Below, piece by piece: positions 16,600-25,488 of a DNA stretch of 64,000 bases (position 1 is its first letter; the number at the start of each line of letters is the position of its first letter). The translations under genes were made by a program, and so were the position numbers. This stretch comes from Micromonospora zingiberis. GTDB lineage: Bacteria; Actinomycetota; Actinomycetes; Mycobacteriales; Micromonosporaceae. The stretch is from assembly GCF_004331455.1 (NCBI RefSeq), contig NZ_SJJR01000017.1, positions 1 through 64,000 of the forward strand, in the 5' to 3' direction. The notes under the pieces are model-generated. The model worked only from the letters and a program-made list of their open reading frames with translations, searched no databases and had not been told where the DNA came from.

Positions 16600-17328
16600 A
16601 TGGCGAGCCGGATCAGCTGCGAGGTACGCGACGGATCACCCGTCAGGGTCGTACGCCTCGCCGGCAGTCTCGACCTGACCACCACCCGGCAGGTGTACGC
16701 GGTGCTGGACCGGTGTCTGGCCGACCAGCCCGACGCCCTCGTGGTGGACCTGACCGGGCTGACCGTGCACGACCAGCTGGCGGTCGCGGTCTTCACCGCG
16801 GCGGCGCGACGGGCGGCGGACTGGCCGGTGGTGCCGATGGTGATCTGCGCGCCGCAACCGGAGCCCGCCACGGCGCTGGCCTCCTCCACCGCCGGCCGGG
16901 TGGTGCCGGTGCGGCACGACTGCGCCGAGGCGACCCGGGTGGCGGGTGCCGCGGCCGTACCCCGGATGCGGGCCCGGCTCGAACCGGTCGCGGCGGCCTG
17001 CCGGCGGGCCCGGGAGCTGGTGGTCGATGCCTGCACGCGGTGGGATCTGCCCGCGGCGGTCGAGCCGGCCTCGGTGGTGCTCAGCGAACTGGTCGGCAAC
17101 GTGGTCCGGCACGCCGGCACCCCGATGCAGGTGACGGTGACGCTGCGCCGGCCGTGGCTGCACCTGGCCGTGGTGGACGGCAGCCGCGACGCGGCCGAGC
17201 CCGGCCGGCCCGACCAGCGCGACGAGGGCGGGCGGGGCCTGCTGCTGGTCCGCGAACTGGCCGAGCGGTGGGGCAGCGCGCCGGCCGGCGACGGAAAGGC
17301 CGTCTGGGCCACACTACCGGCGAATTGA
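16600..17328 (+). CDS. STAS domain fused to GHKL anti-sigma-type ATPase
   Basis: The 242-residue protein has an N-terminal STAS-like domain (about residues 8-110, VVRLAGSLDLTTTRQVYAVL, and VVDLTGLTVHDQLAV) and a C-terminal RsbW-like ATPase (about 125-242) with the N box SELVGNVVRHAG, G1 VVDGSRDAA and G2 GGRGLLLVRELAE. Such modules switch sigma factors by partner exchange. The Ser phosphorylation site of typical antagonists is replaced (LTVHDQLA). A SigB/F-like sigma factor gene lies 2.2 kb away. The start at 16600 has GGCGGAG close upstream. Confidence 0.78.
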   Translation: MASRISCEVRDGSPVRVVRLAGSLDLTTTRQVYAVLDRCLADQPDALVVDLTGLTVHDQLAVAVFTAAARRAADWPVVPMVICAPQPEPATALASSTAGRVVPVRHDCAEATRVAGAAAVPRMRARLEPVAAACRRARELVVDACTRWDLPAAVEPASVVLSELVGNVVRHAGTPMQVTVTLRRPWLHLAVVDGSRDAAEPGRPDQRDEGGRGLLLVRELAERWGSAPAGDGKAVWATLPAN

Positions 17329-17414
17329 CCGAAATTCCCCCTCTCGCCTGGTTACATGGTCGACGGGGCGGGTAGCCACGCCCGTCCTTTTCGTCGTCAG
17401 CGGGGTGAGAGCAG

Positions 17415-19418
17415 ATGCCCAAGCGGGTACCCACCGAACCTGGACAGGACCGGGGGCCAGCAATCCTTGCACCGGCCCGGTTCGGCGGCTATCCGGGCTC
17501 GGTGAACAAACCCGTACGCGGCGGCAAGCTGCTCCGGTTCCTGGCCACCACCGATCACAAACAGATCGGCCTGCTCTACCTGCTGACCTCGTTCGGCTTC
17601 TTCCTGGTGGCCGGGATCGAGGCGATGCTGATCCGCGCGGAACTGGCCCGGCCGGGCATGCAGTTCCTCTCCCCGGAGCAGTACAACCAGCTGTTCACCT
17701 CGCACGGCGCGGTGATGCTGCTGCTGTTCGCCACCCCGGCGGCGTTCGGATTCGGCAACTACATCGTGCCGATCCAGATCGGCGCGCCCGACGTGTCGTT
17801 TCCCCGGCTGAACGCGCTGGCCTACTGGCTGTACCTGTTCGGCGGGCTGATGGTCATCGGCGGGTTCTTCACCCCGCAGGGCAGCGCCGACTTCGGCTGG
17901 ACCGCGTACACGCCGCTGAGCAACCCCGAGCACTCCCCCGGCGTCGGGGCGAACATGTGGGTGGTCGGCCTGGTGGTCTCGGGTCTGGGCACCATCCTCG
18001 GCGCGGTCAACCTGATCACCACGATCCTGACCCTGCGCGCCCCGGGCATGACGATGTTCCGGATGCCGATCTTCACCTGGAACATGCTGTTCACCAGCGT
18101 GCTGGTGATCCTGGTCTTCCCGTTGCTGGCCGCCGCGCTGCTGGCGCTGAGCGCCGACCGGCTGCTCGACGCGCAGGTGTTCGAGCCGGCGACCGGCGGG
18201 CCGATGCTCTGGCAGCACCTGTTCTGGTTCTTCGGCCACCCCGAGGTCTACATCATCGCGCTGCCGTTCTTCGGCATCATCACCGAGGTCATCCCGGTCT
18301 TCTCCCGCAAGCCGATCTTCGGTTACACCGGGCTGGTGCTGGCCACCATCGCGATCACCGTGCTGTCGATGACGGTGTGGGCGCACCACATGTTCGCCAC
18401 CGGCCAGGTGCTGTTGCCGTTCTTCAGCATCCTGAGTTATCTGATCGCCGTACCGACCGGGGTTAAGTTCTTCAACTGGATCGGCACGATGTGGAAGGGA
18501 CAGCTCACCTTCGAGACGCCGATGCTGTTCTCCATCGGCTTCCTGGTGACCTTCCTGCTCGGTGGCCTCACCGGCGTACTGCTGGCCAGCCCGCCGGCCG
18601 ACTTCCACACCCACGACACCTACTTCGTGGTGGCCCACTTCCACTACGTCGTCTTCGGGACCGTGGTGTTCGCGCTCTTCGCCGGCTTCTATTTCTGGTG
18701 GCCGAAGATGACCGGGCGACTGCTCGACGAGCGACTCGGCAAGCTGCACTTCTGGACGATGTTCATCGGCTTCCACGGCACCTTCCTGGTGCACCACTGG
18801 TTGGGTAACGAGGGAATGCCCCGGCGGTACGCCGACTACCTGCCCACCGACGGATTCACCACGCTGAACACCATCTCCAGCATCTTCTCGTTCGTGCTCG
18901 GCGCGTCCACCCTGTTCTTCATCTGGAACGCCTGGAAGTCCTGGCGGTTCGGCGCACTGGTCACGGTGGACGACCCGTGGGGCTTCGGCAACTCGCTGGA
19001 ATGGGCCACCACCTGCCCGCCACCGCTACGCAACTTCGACCGGATGCCCCGGATCCGTTCCGAACGCCCCGCGTTCGACGCCAAGTACGGCGAACTCGTC
19101 TCCGACCTGGGCCGCGACCTGCCACAACGGACCACCCGGCCACCACAGGAACTGCACGAGGAACTGCACCCGGAGGAGCATCTGCCCGAGTCGCCCAGCG
19201 CCGAGGGTGCCGGCGGTGCGCGGGAGGCCGTCGCCTACCACCCGGCGCCACAGTCCGGGGCCCGACCGGTCGAGGTGCCGGAGCCGGAAGACGTACGCCG
19301 GCCCAGCTTCGAGGAGACCGACGAGCCGGAGCAGAACCCGCTGGGCGGTGACCGCCGCCCGCAGGCCAACGACCGGTGGCGGCATCCCCGTGGGCATCGC
19401 GACTCACCCGAGAACTGA
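17415..19418 (+). CDS. ctaD: Cytochrome c oxidase subunit I
   Basis: The 667-residue protein is the catalytic subunit of aa3-type oxidase, with about twelve transmembrane helices. It has the low-spin haem His in [13 protein letters not shown], the Cu-B motif WFFGHPEVY (the covalently linked His-Tyr pair), HH in [11 protein letters not shown], and the haem a3 and a ligands in [11 protein letters not shown]. An extended hydrophilic C-terminal tail of about 95 residues (Pro/Glu-rich) follows the last helix. Other oxidase subunits are not adjacent. The ATG at 17415 is chosen; a GTG at codon 30 is possible. Confidence 0.95.
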   Translation: MPKRVPTEPGQDRGPAILAPARFGGYPGSVNKPVRGGKLLRFLATTDHKQIGLLYLLTSFGFFLVAGIEAMLIRAELARPGMQFLSPEQYNQLFTSHGAVMLLLFATPAAFGFGNYIVPIQIGAPDVSFPRLNALAYWLYLFGGLMVIGGFFTPQGSADFGWTAYTPLSNPEHSPGVGANMWVVGLVVSGLGTILGAVNLITTILTLRAPGMTMFRMPIFTWNMLFTSVLVILVFPLLAAALLALSADRLLDAQVFEPATGGPMLWQHLFWFFGHPEVYIIALPFFGIITEVIPVFSRKPIFGYTGLVLATIAITVLSMTVWAHHMFATGQVLLPFFSILSYLIAVPTGVKFFNWIGTMWKGQLTFETPMLFSIGFLVTFLLGGLTGVLLASPPADFHTHDTYFVVAHFHYVVFGTVVFALFAGFYFWWPKMTGRLLDERLGKLHFWTMFIGFHGTFLVHHWLGNEGMPRRYADYLPTDGFTTLNTISSIFSFVLGASTLFFIWNAWKSWRFGALVTVDDPWGFGNSLEWATTCPPPLRNFDRMPRIRSERPAFDAKYGELVSDLGRDLPQRTTRPPQELHEELHPEEHLPESPSAEGAGGAREAVAYHPAPQSGARPVEVPEPEDVRRPSFEETDEPEQNPLGGDRRPQANDRWRHPRGHRDSPEN

Positions 19419-19427
19419 CTGACCGCA

Positions 19428-19472
19428 CCGCAGGTGGGGCGGCACCGGGCCGGTGCCGCCCCCACCTTGCGG
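19428..19472. terminator. Bidirectional hairpin terminator
   Basis: A long GC stem of about 18 bp (arms CCGCAGGTGGGGCGGCACC and its near complement) with a 5-base loop lies between the convergent ctaD and sigma-factor genes. Confidence 0.8.
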
Positions 19473-19477
19473 ATCGG

Positions 19478-20356
19478 CTATCGCGCGCGGGCCGAGGCGG
19501 TCCGTGGCGGGTTCGCCGTGGTCGACTCGGACTCGGCGGCCCCGTTCTGCCAGGGCGGCGGCGCATCGGCGAGCATCGCCTGGCGCAGCCAGGTCAACGC
19601 CCGCGAGAGCAGCCGCGACACGTGCATCTGGGAGATGCCGAACCGGGCGGCGATCTCCGCCTGGGTCTGGTTGCCGTAGAACCGCATGGCCAGGATCCGC
19701 CGCTCCCGCCACGGCAGGCGGTGCAGCAGCCCGCTGACCGTCACCCGGTCGTCGACCGATTCCAACGCGATGTCCGACTCGCCGACCAGGTCACCGAACT
19801 CGGCGGAACTCTCCCCGCCCACCGGGGCGTTCAGCGACGCCGGGCTGTAGCCGGCCGCGGACTCCAAGGCGGCGAGGATCTCCTCCTCCGGCGTCTCCAG
19901 CCGCTTCGACAGCTCGGCGACGGTCGGCGCCCGCGACAGCTCACTGGTCAGCGCCGCCGTCGCCTGCCCGACCTCCAGAATCAGGTCGCGCAACCGGCGC
20001 GGTACGTGCACGCCCCAGGTGCGGTCCCGGAAATGCCGCTTGATCTCACCCACGATGGTGATCGCCGCGTACGCGGTGAACGAACCCCGTTCCGGGTCGT
20101 ACCGGTCGACGGCGTTGACCAGGCCCAACCGGGCCACCTGTTCCAGATCCTCCAGCGGCTCCCCGCGTCCCCGGTAGCGGCGGGCCAGGCGACCGGCGAA
20201 CGGCAACGCGAAGCGGACCAGGTCGTCGCGCGCCTCATGGCGGCGCTCCGGTGGCAGCCCCTCGATCCGTGCCGCGTACGCCAGCGCCGCCGCGTCGAGG
20301 TCCTCCAGGCCCCGATCGGTGGATGGTGGTGTGGTTGTGGTGGTCTGTCCGAACAT
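19478..20356 (-). CDS. SigB/SigF-type RNA polymerase sigma factor
   Basis: The 292-residue protein is a group 3 sigma factor with regions 2, 3 and 4. Region 2 carries YRGRGEPLEDLEQVARLGLVNAV (read as two parts) and FTAYAAITIVGEIKRHFRD. Region 3 includes LSRAPTVAELSKRL. Region 4 is LPWRERRILAMRFYGNQTQAEIA followed by the helix ISQMHVSRLLSRAL. This is the SigB/F/G pattern of actinomycete stress and development sigma factors. The ATG at 20356 is preceded by GGAGG. A STAS-ATPase switch protein is encoded 2.2 kb upstream. Confidence 0.9.
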   Translation of the reverse strand: MFGQTTTTTPPSTDRGLEDLDAAALAYAARIEGLPPERRHEARDDLVRFALPFAGRLARRYRGRGEPLEDLEQVARLGLVNAVDRYDPERGSFTAYAAITIVGEIKRHFRDRTWGVHVPRRLRDLILEVGQATAALTSELSRAPTVAELSKRLETPEEEILAALESAAGYSPASLNAPVGGESSAEFGDLVGESDIALESVDDRVTVSGLLHRLPWRERRILAMRFYGNQTQAEIAARFGISQMHVSRLLSRALTWLRQAMLADAPPPWQNGAAESESTTANPPRTASARAR

Positions 20357-20577
20357 CCGCGCCTCCCTCAGGAAGGACCCCGCCCGGATTCGGCCGGCAC
20401 CGGACACGCGCTTGGACACGCACGGGCCGGTAAGTGGGTTACGTGATTGGGATGCGAACGGGCGACGGCGCCGTGCCACGCCAAGGTGATCAGCCTGTCG
20501 CAGCCGGCGGTGTTCCCGCTCCGTAGGTACTCAATCACGGGATCGCGGCTTCGCGAGGATGTTTCGCCAGCCCGGTG

Positions 20578-22017
20578 TCAACAGACCAGCAGGCCGTGCT
20601 GGGCGCCGCCGTCGCGTAGCGCGGCGAGGGCGTCCGCCACCCCGATCGGTGCCGGGGTGGGCAGGTCGTACGGTTGGCCACGAAGCACCTCGGTGGCCCG
20701 GCGGGTGGGTACCGAGGTGACCGGGTAGCCCCGGGCCGACGCCCGGTCCAGGGCCCGACGGCGGCGGCCGAAACCGGCGATGGCCAGCCACTGCGGCAGC
20801 CCGGCGAGCGCCGGCGAGCGGACCCCCGGCGGTTCCGGCAGCACGTCCACCGAACTGAACGGTTCACTGCCGGCCAACCACCACTCGGCCTGGTCGACGC
20901 AGCGCCGGGTGGCGTTCTCGCACCAGTACGGCACCAGCCCGGCCCGGAGCACCTGCCACGGGTCGAGCAGCCGGCCGCACTCGACCACCAGCCGGTCACC
21001 GGTCTTGCCGGCGGCCCGCAGCCACCGGCGGTACAGGTCGGCGGTGGCCGCGCTGAGCGCCGCTGGCGTCGGAACGACGATCTGGTGCAGGGAACGTCCC
21101 GCCCGGGTCGCCCACTGCCGGACACCGCTGTCGAAATCGGATTCCACGCCGTGTTCGGCGATCCCGGGCGGGGTGGAGATCTCCGGCGGCTCCCAGTGCG
21201 CGCCGTCGCCACCGGCGGACCGCAGCACCTGGCGCAGCGCGTGGCTGTCCGGGTGGAAGTCCACCGGGTCGAGTCCGCTGGCCGGACAGCCGACCTGGAA
21301 GCTGTGCCCGTCGGCGGCGTCGAACACCGGCCAGGTCCGCGCGTCGCGCAGCACCACCACCGGGGCACCCGGCTCCAGCCGCTCGGCCAGGAACCGCCGG
21401 TACGCCCCCGGAAGGCCGCGCCAGCGGCCCGCCAGCGCCACCGTGGCCCCGGCCAGGGCACCCCGGCTGGCCGGACAGTGCACCTGGCGTACGTGCAGGT
21501 CGGGGTTGCCGGCGAGCAGCCGTCCGGCGAGCGCGGCACCATGGTCCAGGGCGGCCCGGGGCCGGTCCACCGAGCCCTTCGACCAGTGCGCGACCATCTC
21601 GAACCCGGCGGGCAGCCACGGCACCCCGAGCGCCACCGCCAGGTGCGCGGCGGCGCCGTGCGGCGACCCCAGCAACACCCCCGGGTAACGGCCGGACGGG
21701 TACTGGTCGACGAACCACTGCGCGACCCGGGCCGCGTCCACCTCCGCCGCCTGCGCCGGGGTCAACGCGGCCCGGCCGGCGGAGCGTACGGCCACCGCCC
21801 GGCGGACCGGATCCGGGGCGCCGAAGAACCGTGACGTCGGTCCGACCTGGCCGAGATCGGCGCAGTCCGCCCCGCGTAGCGCCCGGCCGATGGCCGCGAC
21901 GAGGATCCGGGCGGTACTGCCCACCGCCACCACCCGATCGCCGGCCAGACCGGCGCCTGCCGCGGCGAGTTCCCGGCGCACCTTCCGCACCGGCCCCACC
22001 CTGCCCCGTTCGCTCAC
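20578..22017 (-). CDS. Hypothetical protein, 479 residues
   Basis: I do not recognise this protein. The start is set at the GTG at 22017 (VSERGRVGPVRK), because upstream sequence becomes Gly/Arg-only. It is soluble, without signal peptide or membrane helices. It has a motif LLGSPHGAAAHLAVALGVPWLP near residue 120 and a second conserved-looking segment LVVECGRLLDPWQVLRAGLVPYWCENATRRCV near residue 345. Codon use is as in neighbours, so it is a real gene. It stands alone between the sigma factor and a ThDP-type gene. Confidence 0.7.
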   Translation of the reverse strand: MSERGRVGPVRKVRRELAAAGAGLAGDRVVAVGSTARILVAAIGRALRGADCADLGQVGPTSRFFGAPDPVRRAVAVRSAGRAALTPAQAAEVDAARVAQWFVDQYPSGRYPGVLLGSPHGAAAHLAVALGVPWLPAGFEMVAHWSKGSVDRPRAALDHGAALAGRLLAGNPDLHVRQVHCPASRGALAGATVALAGRWRGLPGAYRRFLAERLEPGAPVVVLRDARTWPVFDAADGHSFQVGCPASGLDPVDFHPDSHALRQVLRSAGGDGAHWEPPEISTPPGIAEHGVESDFDSGVRQWATRAGRSLHQIVVPTPAALSAATADLYRRWLRAAGKTGDRLVVECGRLLDPWQVLRAGLVPYWCENATRRCVDQAEWWLAGSEPFSSVDVLPEPPGVRSPALAGLPQWLAIAGFGRRRRALDRASARGYPVTSVPTRRATEVLRGQPYDLPTPAPIGVADALAALRDGGAQHGLLVC

Positions 22018-22419
22018 GCGGCCCGGCTTCCCGCCCGTATGCGGGTTAAACAGGGCATCACCCCACCGAGCGGCATCAACCAGCTGATCTTGTTCGATCC
22101 CCCCGACACCGTCCACCCCGCCCTCGCCGACGACTTCCCGACGCCCCACCCCCTCCCTCGCACCCCCACCACCCACCCCCCAAACCCCCCGCGCCACCCC
22201 CGCGCCGCCCCCGCGCCGCCCCCGCGCCGCCCCGCGCCGCCCCCGCCCGCCCCAGCGCCCGCCGATCATGCACTTCGTGTCGGGTCATAACGGCATGAAA
22301 GCCACATAAGGGAGACTGAAAGTGCAAGATCGCCGAGCAGGGTGGGGTGGGGTGGGGTGGGGTGGGGTGGGGCGTGAGGGGGGTCGGCGGTCGGAGCGGG
22401 GCGTTGCCGCGCGTGGGGG
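22018..22419. other. Intergenic region with C/G tracts and a repeat
   Basis: This 402-bp stretch holds a C-rich tract (about 22140-22260), a 70-bp inverted-repeat element (22263-22332) and a G-rich tract with five GGGGT steps (22340-22370) able in principle to form G-quadruplexes. No gene is seen. The tracts also make the C-terminus of the next gene Pro/His-rich. Confidence 0.6.
22263..22332. repeat. 70-bp inverted-repeat element
   Basis: The arms CGATCATGCACTT (22263-22275) and AAGTGCAAGATCG (22320-22332) pair with one mismatch in 13. The spacer has an unusually low GC content for this window. Probably a dispersed genomic element; only one copy is seen here. Confidence 0.65.
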
Positions 22420-23652
22420 TCAGGCGGGGGTGTGGGAGTGGAGGGGGGTGGGGATGGGCGGAGGGGAGGGGTGGGGGTGCAGGGCGCGCGGGTCGACGAG
22501 CAGGTCCAGTACGCAGGGGCGGTCGGCGCCCAGCGCCTCGTCCCAGGCCGCGCCGACCAGCTCGGGCCGGTCGACGCGTACGCCGTGCAGGCCCAGCAGC
22601 CGCGCCCAGCCCGCGTACGGGACGTCGTCGGCGACCGGCCGGCCCGGGTAGCCGGCACGGGTGTTGAGGACCAGCACCACCAGCCGGGGGTCGGCCCAGG
22701 CCGGCCAACGACGGGCGATGGTGACCAGTTCGGACAGGCCGTGCGGGCGCATCCCGTCGTCGCCGAGCAGGGCGAGCACCGGCTGCTGCGGGGCGGCCAG
22801 CTTGGCGGCCACCGCGGACGGCAGCGCGGCACCGGCCGCCTCGTGGGCGTCGCAGGTCAGCACGGCCGTCCCCGCCGGCAGGTGATGGGCGTACCGGGTC
22901 AGGCCGGGCTCCCCGTCGAGCGTCACGGCGGCCCGCGCAGGCAGTCGCACCGACAGCTCGTCGAAGACCGACCGCAGGTCGACTCCCCGACCGGCGGGCA
23001 ACTCGGCGGAGGGCAGCCGGGCGTCGGCCGCCAGGCCAGCGGGCAGCCCGTTGGCGAGCAGCCGGAAGTCGGCGGCCTGACCGGCGGGGCGCGGCTGGGA
23101 GTCGGCGGCCTGACCGGCGGAGCGCGGCTGGGAGTCGGCGGCCTGACCGGCGGGGCGCGGCTGGGAGTCGGCCGGTTGGCCGGCGGGCTCGGGGTCGGGG
23201 TCGGGGTCGGGCAGCACCAGGCAGACCGGGCCGGGACCGGCCAGCGCGCTGCGGACCGCCTCGTCCAGCAGGTCGGCGCTGCGCCGTACACCACTGAGGT
23301 GCCACACCCGCCGGCACATCCCGGCGAAGACGCGGTCGGCGTCCACCGATGGTTGATCACTGACGATCGCCAGCAGGGGCAGGGCGGCCCGGCGGGCGGC
23401 GGCGAGCCCACCGAGCAGCCCGAACGCGGCCGATCCTGCCGGTGCCAGGCAGACGCCGAGGCCACCGGTGAGGCGGGCGTGGGCGAGTGCCATGGCGGCT
23501 GCCGCCTCTGCGTGCCGTACCGGCACGAACTCCGGGTCAGCGACCGCGTGCAGCGCCTCGGCCAGCGGCGCACCCGCGATGCCGAAGACCCGTGGTACCC
23601 GCCAGGCCGCCAGCCGCGCGACGAGCGCCTCCGCCAGACCCGGGTCAGGCAC
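22420..23652 (-). CDS. Degenerate thiamine-diphosphate enzyme-like protein
   Basis: The 410-residue protein resembles the acetolactate synthase/pyruvate oxidase fold but is shorter than the usual 540-600. The N-terminal ThDP PYR-like domain has VFGIAGAPLAEAL and VPVRHAEAAAAMALAHARL. The usual catalytic Glu right after RH is Ala here, with a Glu one position later. The PP-like domain has LLGDDGMRPHGLSELVTIARR and LVVLVLNTRAG, so GDG has become GDD and NN is N-T. The middle domain is largely replaced by 11-residue repeats. Activity is doubtful. Its GTG start overlaps the next gene upstream by 8 bp. Confidence 0.65.
   Translation of the reverse strand: MPDPGLAEALVARLAAWRVPRVFGIAGAPLAEALHAVADPEFVPVRHAEAAAAMALAHARLTGGLGVCLAPAGSAAFGLLGGLAAARRAALPLLAIVSDQPSVDADRVFAGMCRRVWHLSGVRRSADLLDEAVRSALAGPGPVCLVLPDPDPDPEPAGQPADSQPRPAGQAADSQPRSAGQAADSQPRPAGQAADFRLLANGLPAGLAADARLPSAELPAGRGVDLRSVFDELSVRLPARAAVTLDGEPGLTRYAHHLPAGTAVLTCDAHEAAGAALPSAVAAKLAAPQQPVLALLGDDGMRPHGLSELVTIARRWPAWADPRLVVLVLNTRAGYPGRPVADDVPYAGWARLLGLHGVRVDRPELVGAAWDEALGADRPCVLDLLVDPRALHPHPSPPPIPTPLHSHTPA
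23071..23200. repeat. 33-bp tandem repeat in ThDP-like gene
   Basis: Units at about 23071, 23104 and 23137, with a partial fourth at 23170, have a 33-bp period. They encode an 11-residue unit, QPRPAGQAADS, in frame. Confidence 0.88.
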
Positions 23653-24763
23653 CGCCCCGTCCCGGGGTGGACGGATCGACGTAGCGCAGCACCGCGCCGA
23701 CCCCGTCCGTCAGTTCCGGCGCCTCGTCGGGGCCGAGCACGGTCAACTCGGCGTCGGTGCCGACCAGGGCGCGGACCAGCGCCGCGTCGGCGCGTACCCG
23801 GGCCGGGTCACCGACGCTCGCCAGCTGGCCCGGGTCGGTGGCGATGTCGGTGGCGGCAGGGCCGATCCACAGTTCGCCGTCGGCGGACGGGTCGTCCACG
23901 ATCAGCATCGTGTCGACCTGGTTGCGCTGCAACGCGGCCACCACGGCGTCGAGCCCAGCGCCGACGTCCTCCTGCATGCCGAAGCGGTCCAGGGCGGCCG
24001 TGATCCGCTGGTCGGCGACCTCGGCGATGGTCTGCACGGTGAGATCGTCGAGCAGGGTCTGGTCGGCGCCGCCGGCCCGCGAGCCGGCGTCGGTACGGAC
24101 CACCATGTCCTGCCAGCGCTCCGGCATCTGGGCGGCGATCATGCCGGTGGCGCGGACGTCGCCGGCCACCACGACCACCTCGGCGCCCACCCGTTCGGCC
24201 AACTCGACGGTGGCGGCGGTGACGTCACCGGCGTTGTGGTGCCACGCCTCCATCGCCGCCCGCTGGTAACGCGACTGCGACCAGCCGCCCGGCTTGACCC
24301 GACGCAACTGGTAGCTCTCCCGACCGACGACGTGGGCCCGGCGCGGTACGCCACCGGCGCTGACCGACATCGCGTCGGCACCGGTCCGGTCGGCCACCAC
24401 CCGCACCCAGGCCACCTGCTCACCGCGTTGGGCCAGCAGCGGCATCACGTGCGGCAGCGGAGCGTACGCGGCCAGGTCGCGGCGCGGCGGTGCGGACAGG
24501 TACTCGGAGAGCACCACCCGACCCCGGGCGCCGAAGACCGCCAGCCCGTAGTCGCCGGGCATCGGGTCGTGTCCCCGGATCACCCGGTCGATGGCGGCGA
24601 CCGTCGGCTCGTCGGCCCCCTGCTCGGCCAGCTGCCGTTGCAGGCCGCGCCACCGCAGATCGAGCGCCGCGTGCGCGTCCTCGGTGTCCAGCGAGGCGTC
24701 CAGGTAGACCGAGCACCACGGACCGGGACGTTCGTAGAGCGGACGCAGGAAGGACAGCTGCAT
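23645..24763 (-). CDS. Vms1/Rv2629-like (baeRF) release-factor-fold protein
   Basis: The 372-residue protein matches the bacterial archaeo-eukaryotic release factor family, related to mycobacterial Rv2629 and to Vms1/ANKZF1. Seen are CSVYLDASLDTEDA, YGLAVFGARGRVVL and the family hallmark segment KPGGWSQSRYQR, followed by VVVVAGDVRATGMIAAQMP. Relatives hydrolyse peptidyl-tRNA on stalled ribosomes or bind hibernating ribosomes, but activity of this subgroup is not proven. The start at 24763 has GGAAAGG upstream. The stop overlaps the GTG of the ThDP-like gene. Confidence 0.75.
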   Translation of the reverse strand: MQLSFLRPLYERPGPWCSVYLDASLDTEDAHAALDLRWRGLQRQLAEQGADEPTVAAIDRVIRGHDPMPGDYGLAVFGARGRVVLSEYLSAPPRRDLAAYAPLPHVMPLLAQRGEQVAWVRVVADRTGADAMSVSAGGVPRRAHVVGRESYQLRRVKPGGWSQSRYQRAAMEAWHHNAGDVTAATVELAERVGAEVVVVAGDVRATGMIAAQMPERWQDMVVRTDAGSRAGGADQTLLDDLTVQTIAEVADQRITAALDRFGMQEDVGAGLDAVVAALQRNQVDTMLIVDDPSADGELWIGPAATDIATDPGQLASVGDPARVRADAALVRALVGTDAELTVLGPDEAPELTDGVGAVLRYVDPSTPGRGGA

Positions 24764-24911
24764 GCTCGACCCCTTTCCAGCTCGACCCACCGCTTACCCG
24801 CGTCATCCGACTTGTCACCTGCCCGCCACCGCATGACCGGATTTCATTCACGTCGTTCAACCCGAAGGATCGATACGATCTGTGCACAGACGCGGACTCT
24901 GGGTGGTGGAC

Positions 24912-25451
24912 ATGGACACGACATCGTATTCCCGGCGCAGCCTCCACCCCACCGGCCGCGTCCTCACCGCCCGGGTCGTCCGCCTGATGGACGGCTACCC
25001 CCGCGAGGTACGGGTGGGGCAGCCGGTACTGGTGCTGGTGCTCGCCGCCGCCGGGGTGATCGGCCTGCTCGCCAAGGTGGTTCGCGCCGCGCTCTCGGCC
25101 GGCTCCGGCACCGGCCGACGCAAGTTCAAGGAGCTGAAGAAGGGCCCGGAGTACCTGGTCACCCCGATCCGGCTACGCGACGACAACGGCCGGCTGTACG
25201 AGGTCGAGCTGCACGGGCACCTGCCGCAGAGCGCCCTGCACCCGGCCGACCTGGTCCAGCTGACCCTGCGCGACCAGGGCGACCCCGACCTGGCGCCGAA
25301 GATCGACCGGATCGTCAACCTCACCACCGGGCAGTTGCTGCGCCCGCGTACCGCCACCATGTGGTCGCATCTCGGGCCGCCGCTGCTGTTGCAGGCGGTG
25401 CTGGGCGTGCTGCTGCTCGCCGGCCTGGCCGCCTGCACGGCACTGACCTGA
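24912..25451 (+). CDS. Hypothetical membrane protein
   Basis: This 179-residue protein has one hydrophobic segment near residues 37-58 and a second at the C-terminus (about 155-176). Between them is a soluble domain with LVTPIRLRDDNGRLYEVELHG and DLVQLTLRDQGDPDL. It is divergent from the Vms1-like gene. The ATG at 24912 has GGTGG close upstream; a GTG at 24882 is an alternative. Function unknown. Confidence 0.65.
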   Translation: MDTTSYSRRSLHPTGRVLTARVVRLMDGYPREVRVGQPVLVLVLAAAGVIGLLAKVVRAALSAGSGTGRRKFKELKKGPEYLVTPIRLRDDNGRLYEVELHGHLPQSALHPADLVQLTLRDQGDPDLAPKIDRIVNLTTGQLLRPRTATMWSHLGPPLLLQAVLGVLLLAGLAACTALT

Positions 25452-25488
25452 GGTTTCCGACCGGCCGGGTCCGGGCACCGCAGGCCGC

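Noticed and set aside
22340-22480. G-rich tract considered as part of a gene
   Set aside because: The tract beyond the ThDP-like gene stop shows no ribosome site or codon structure; treated as intergenic.
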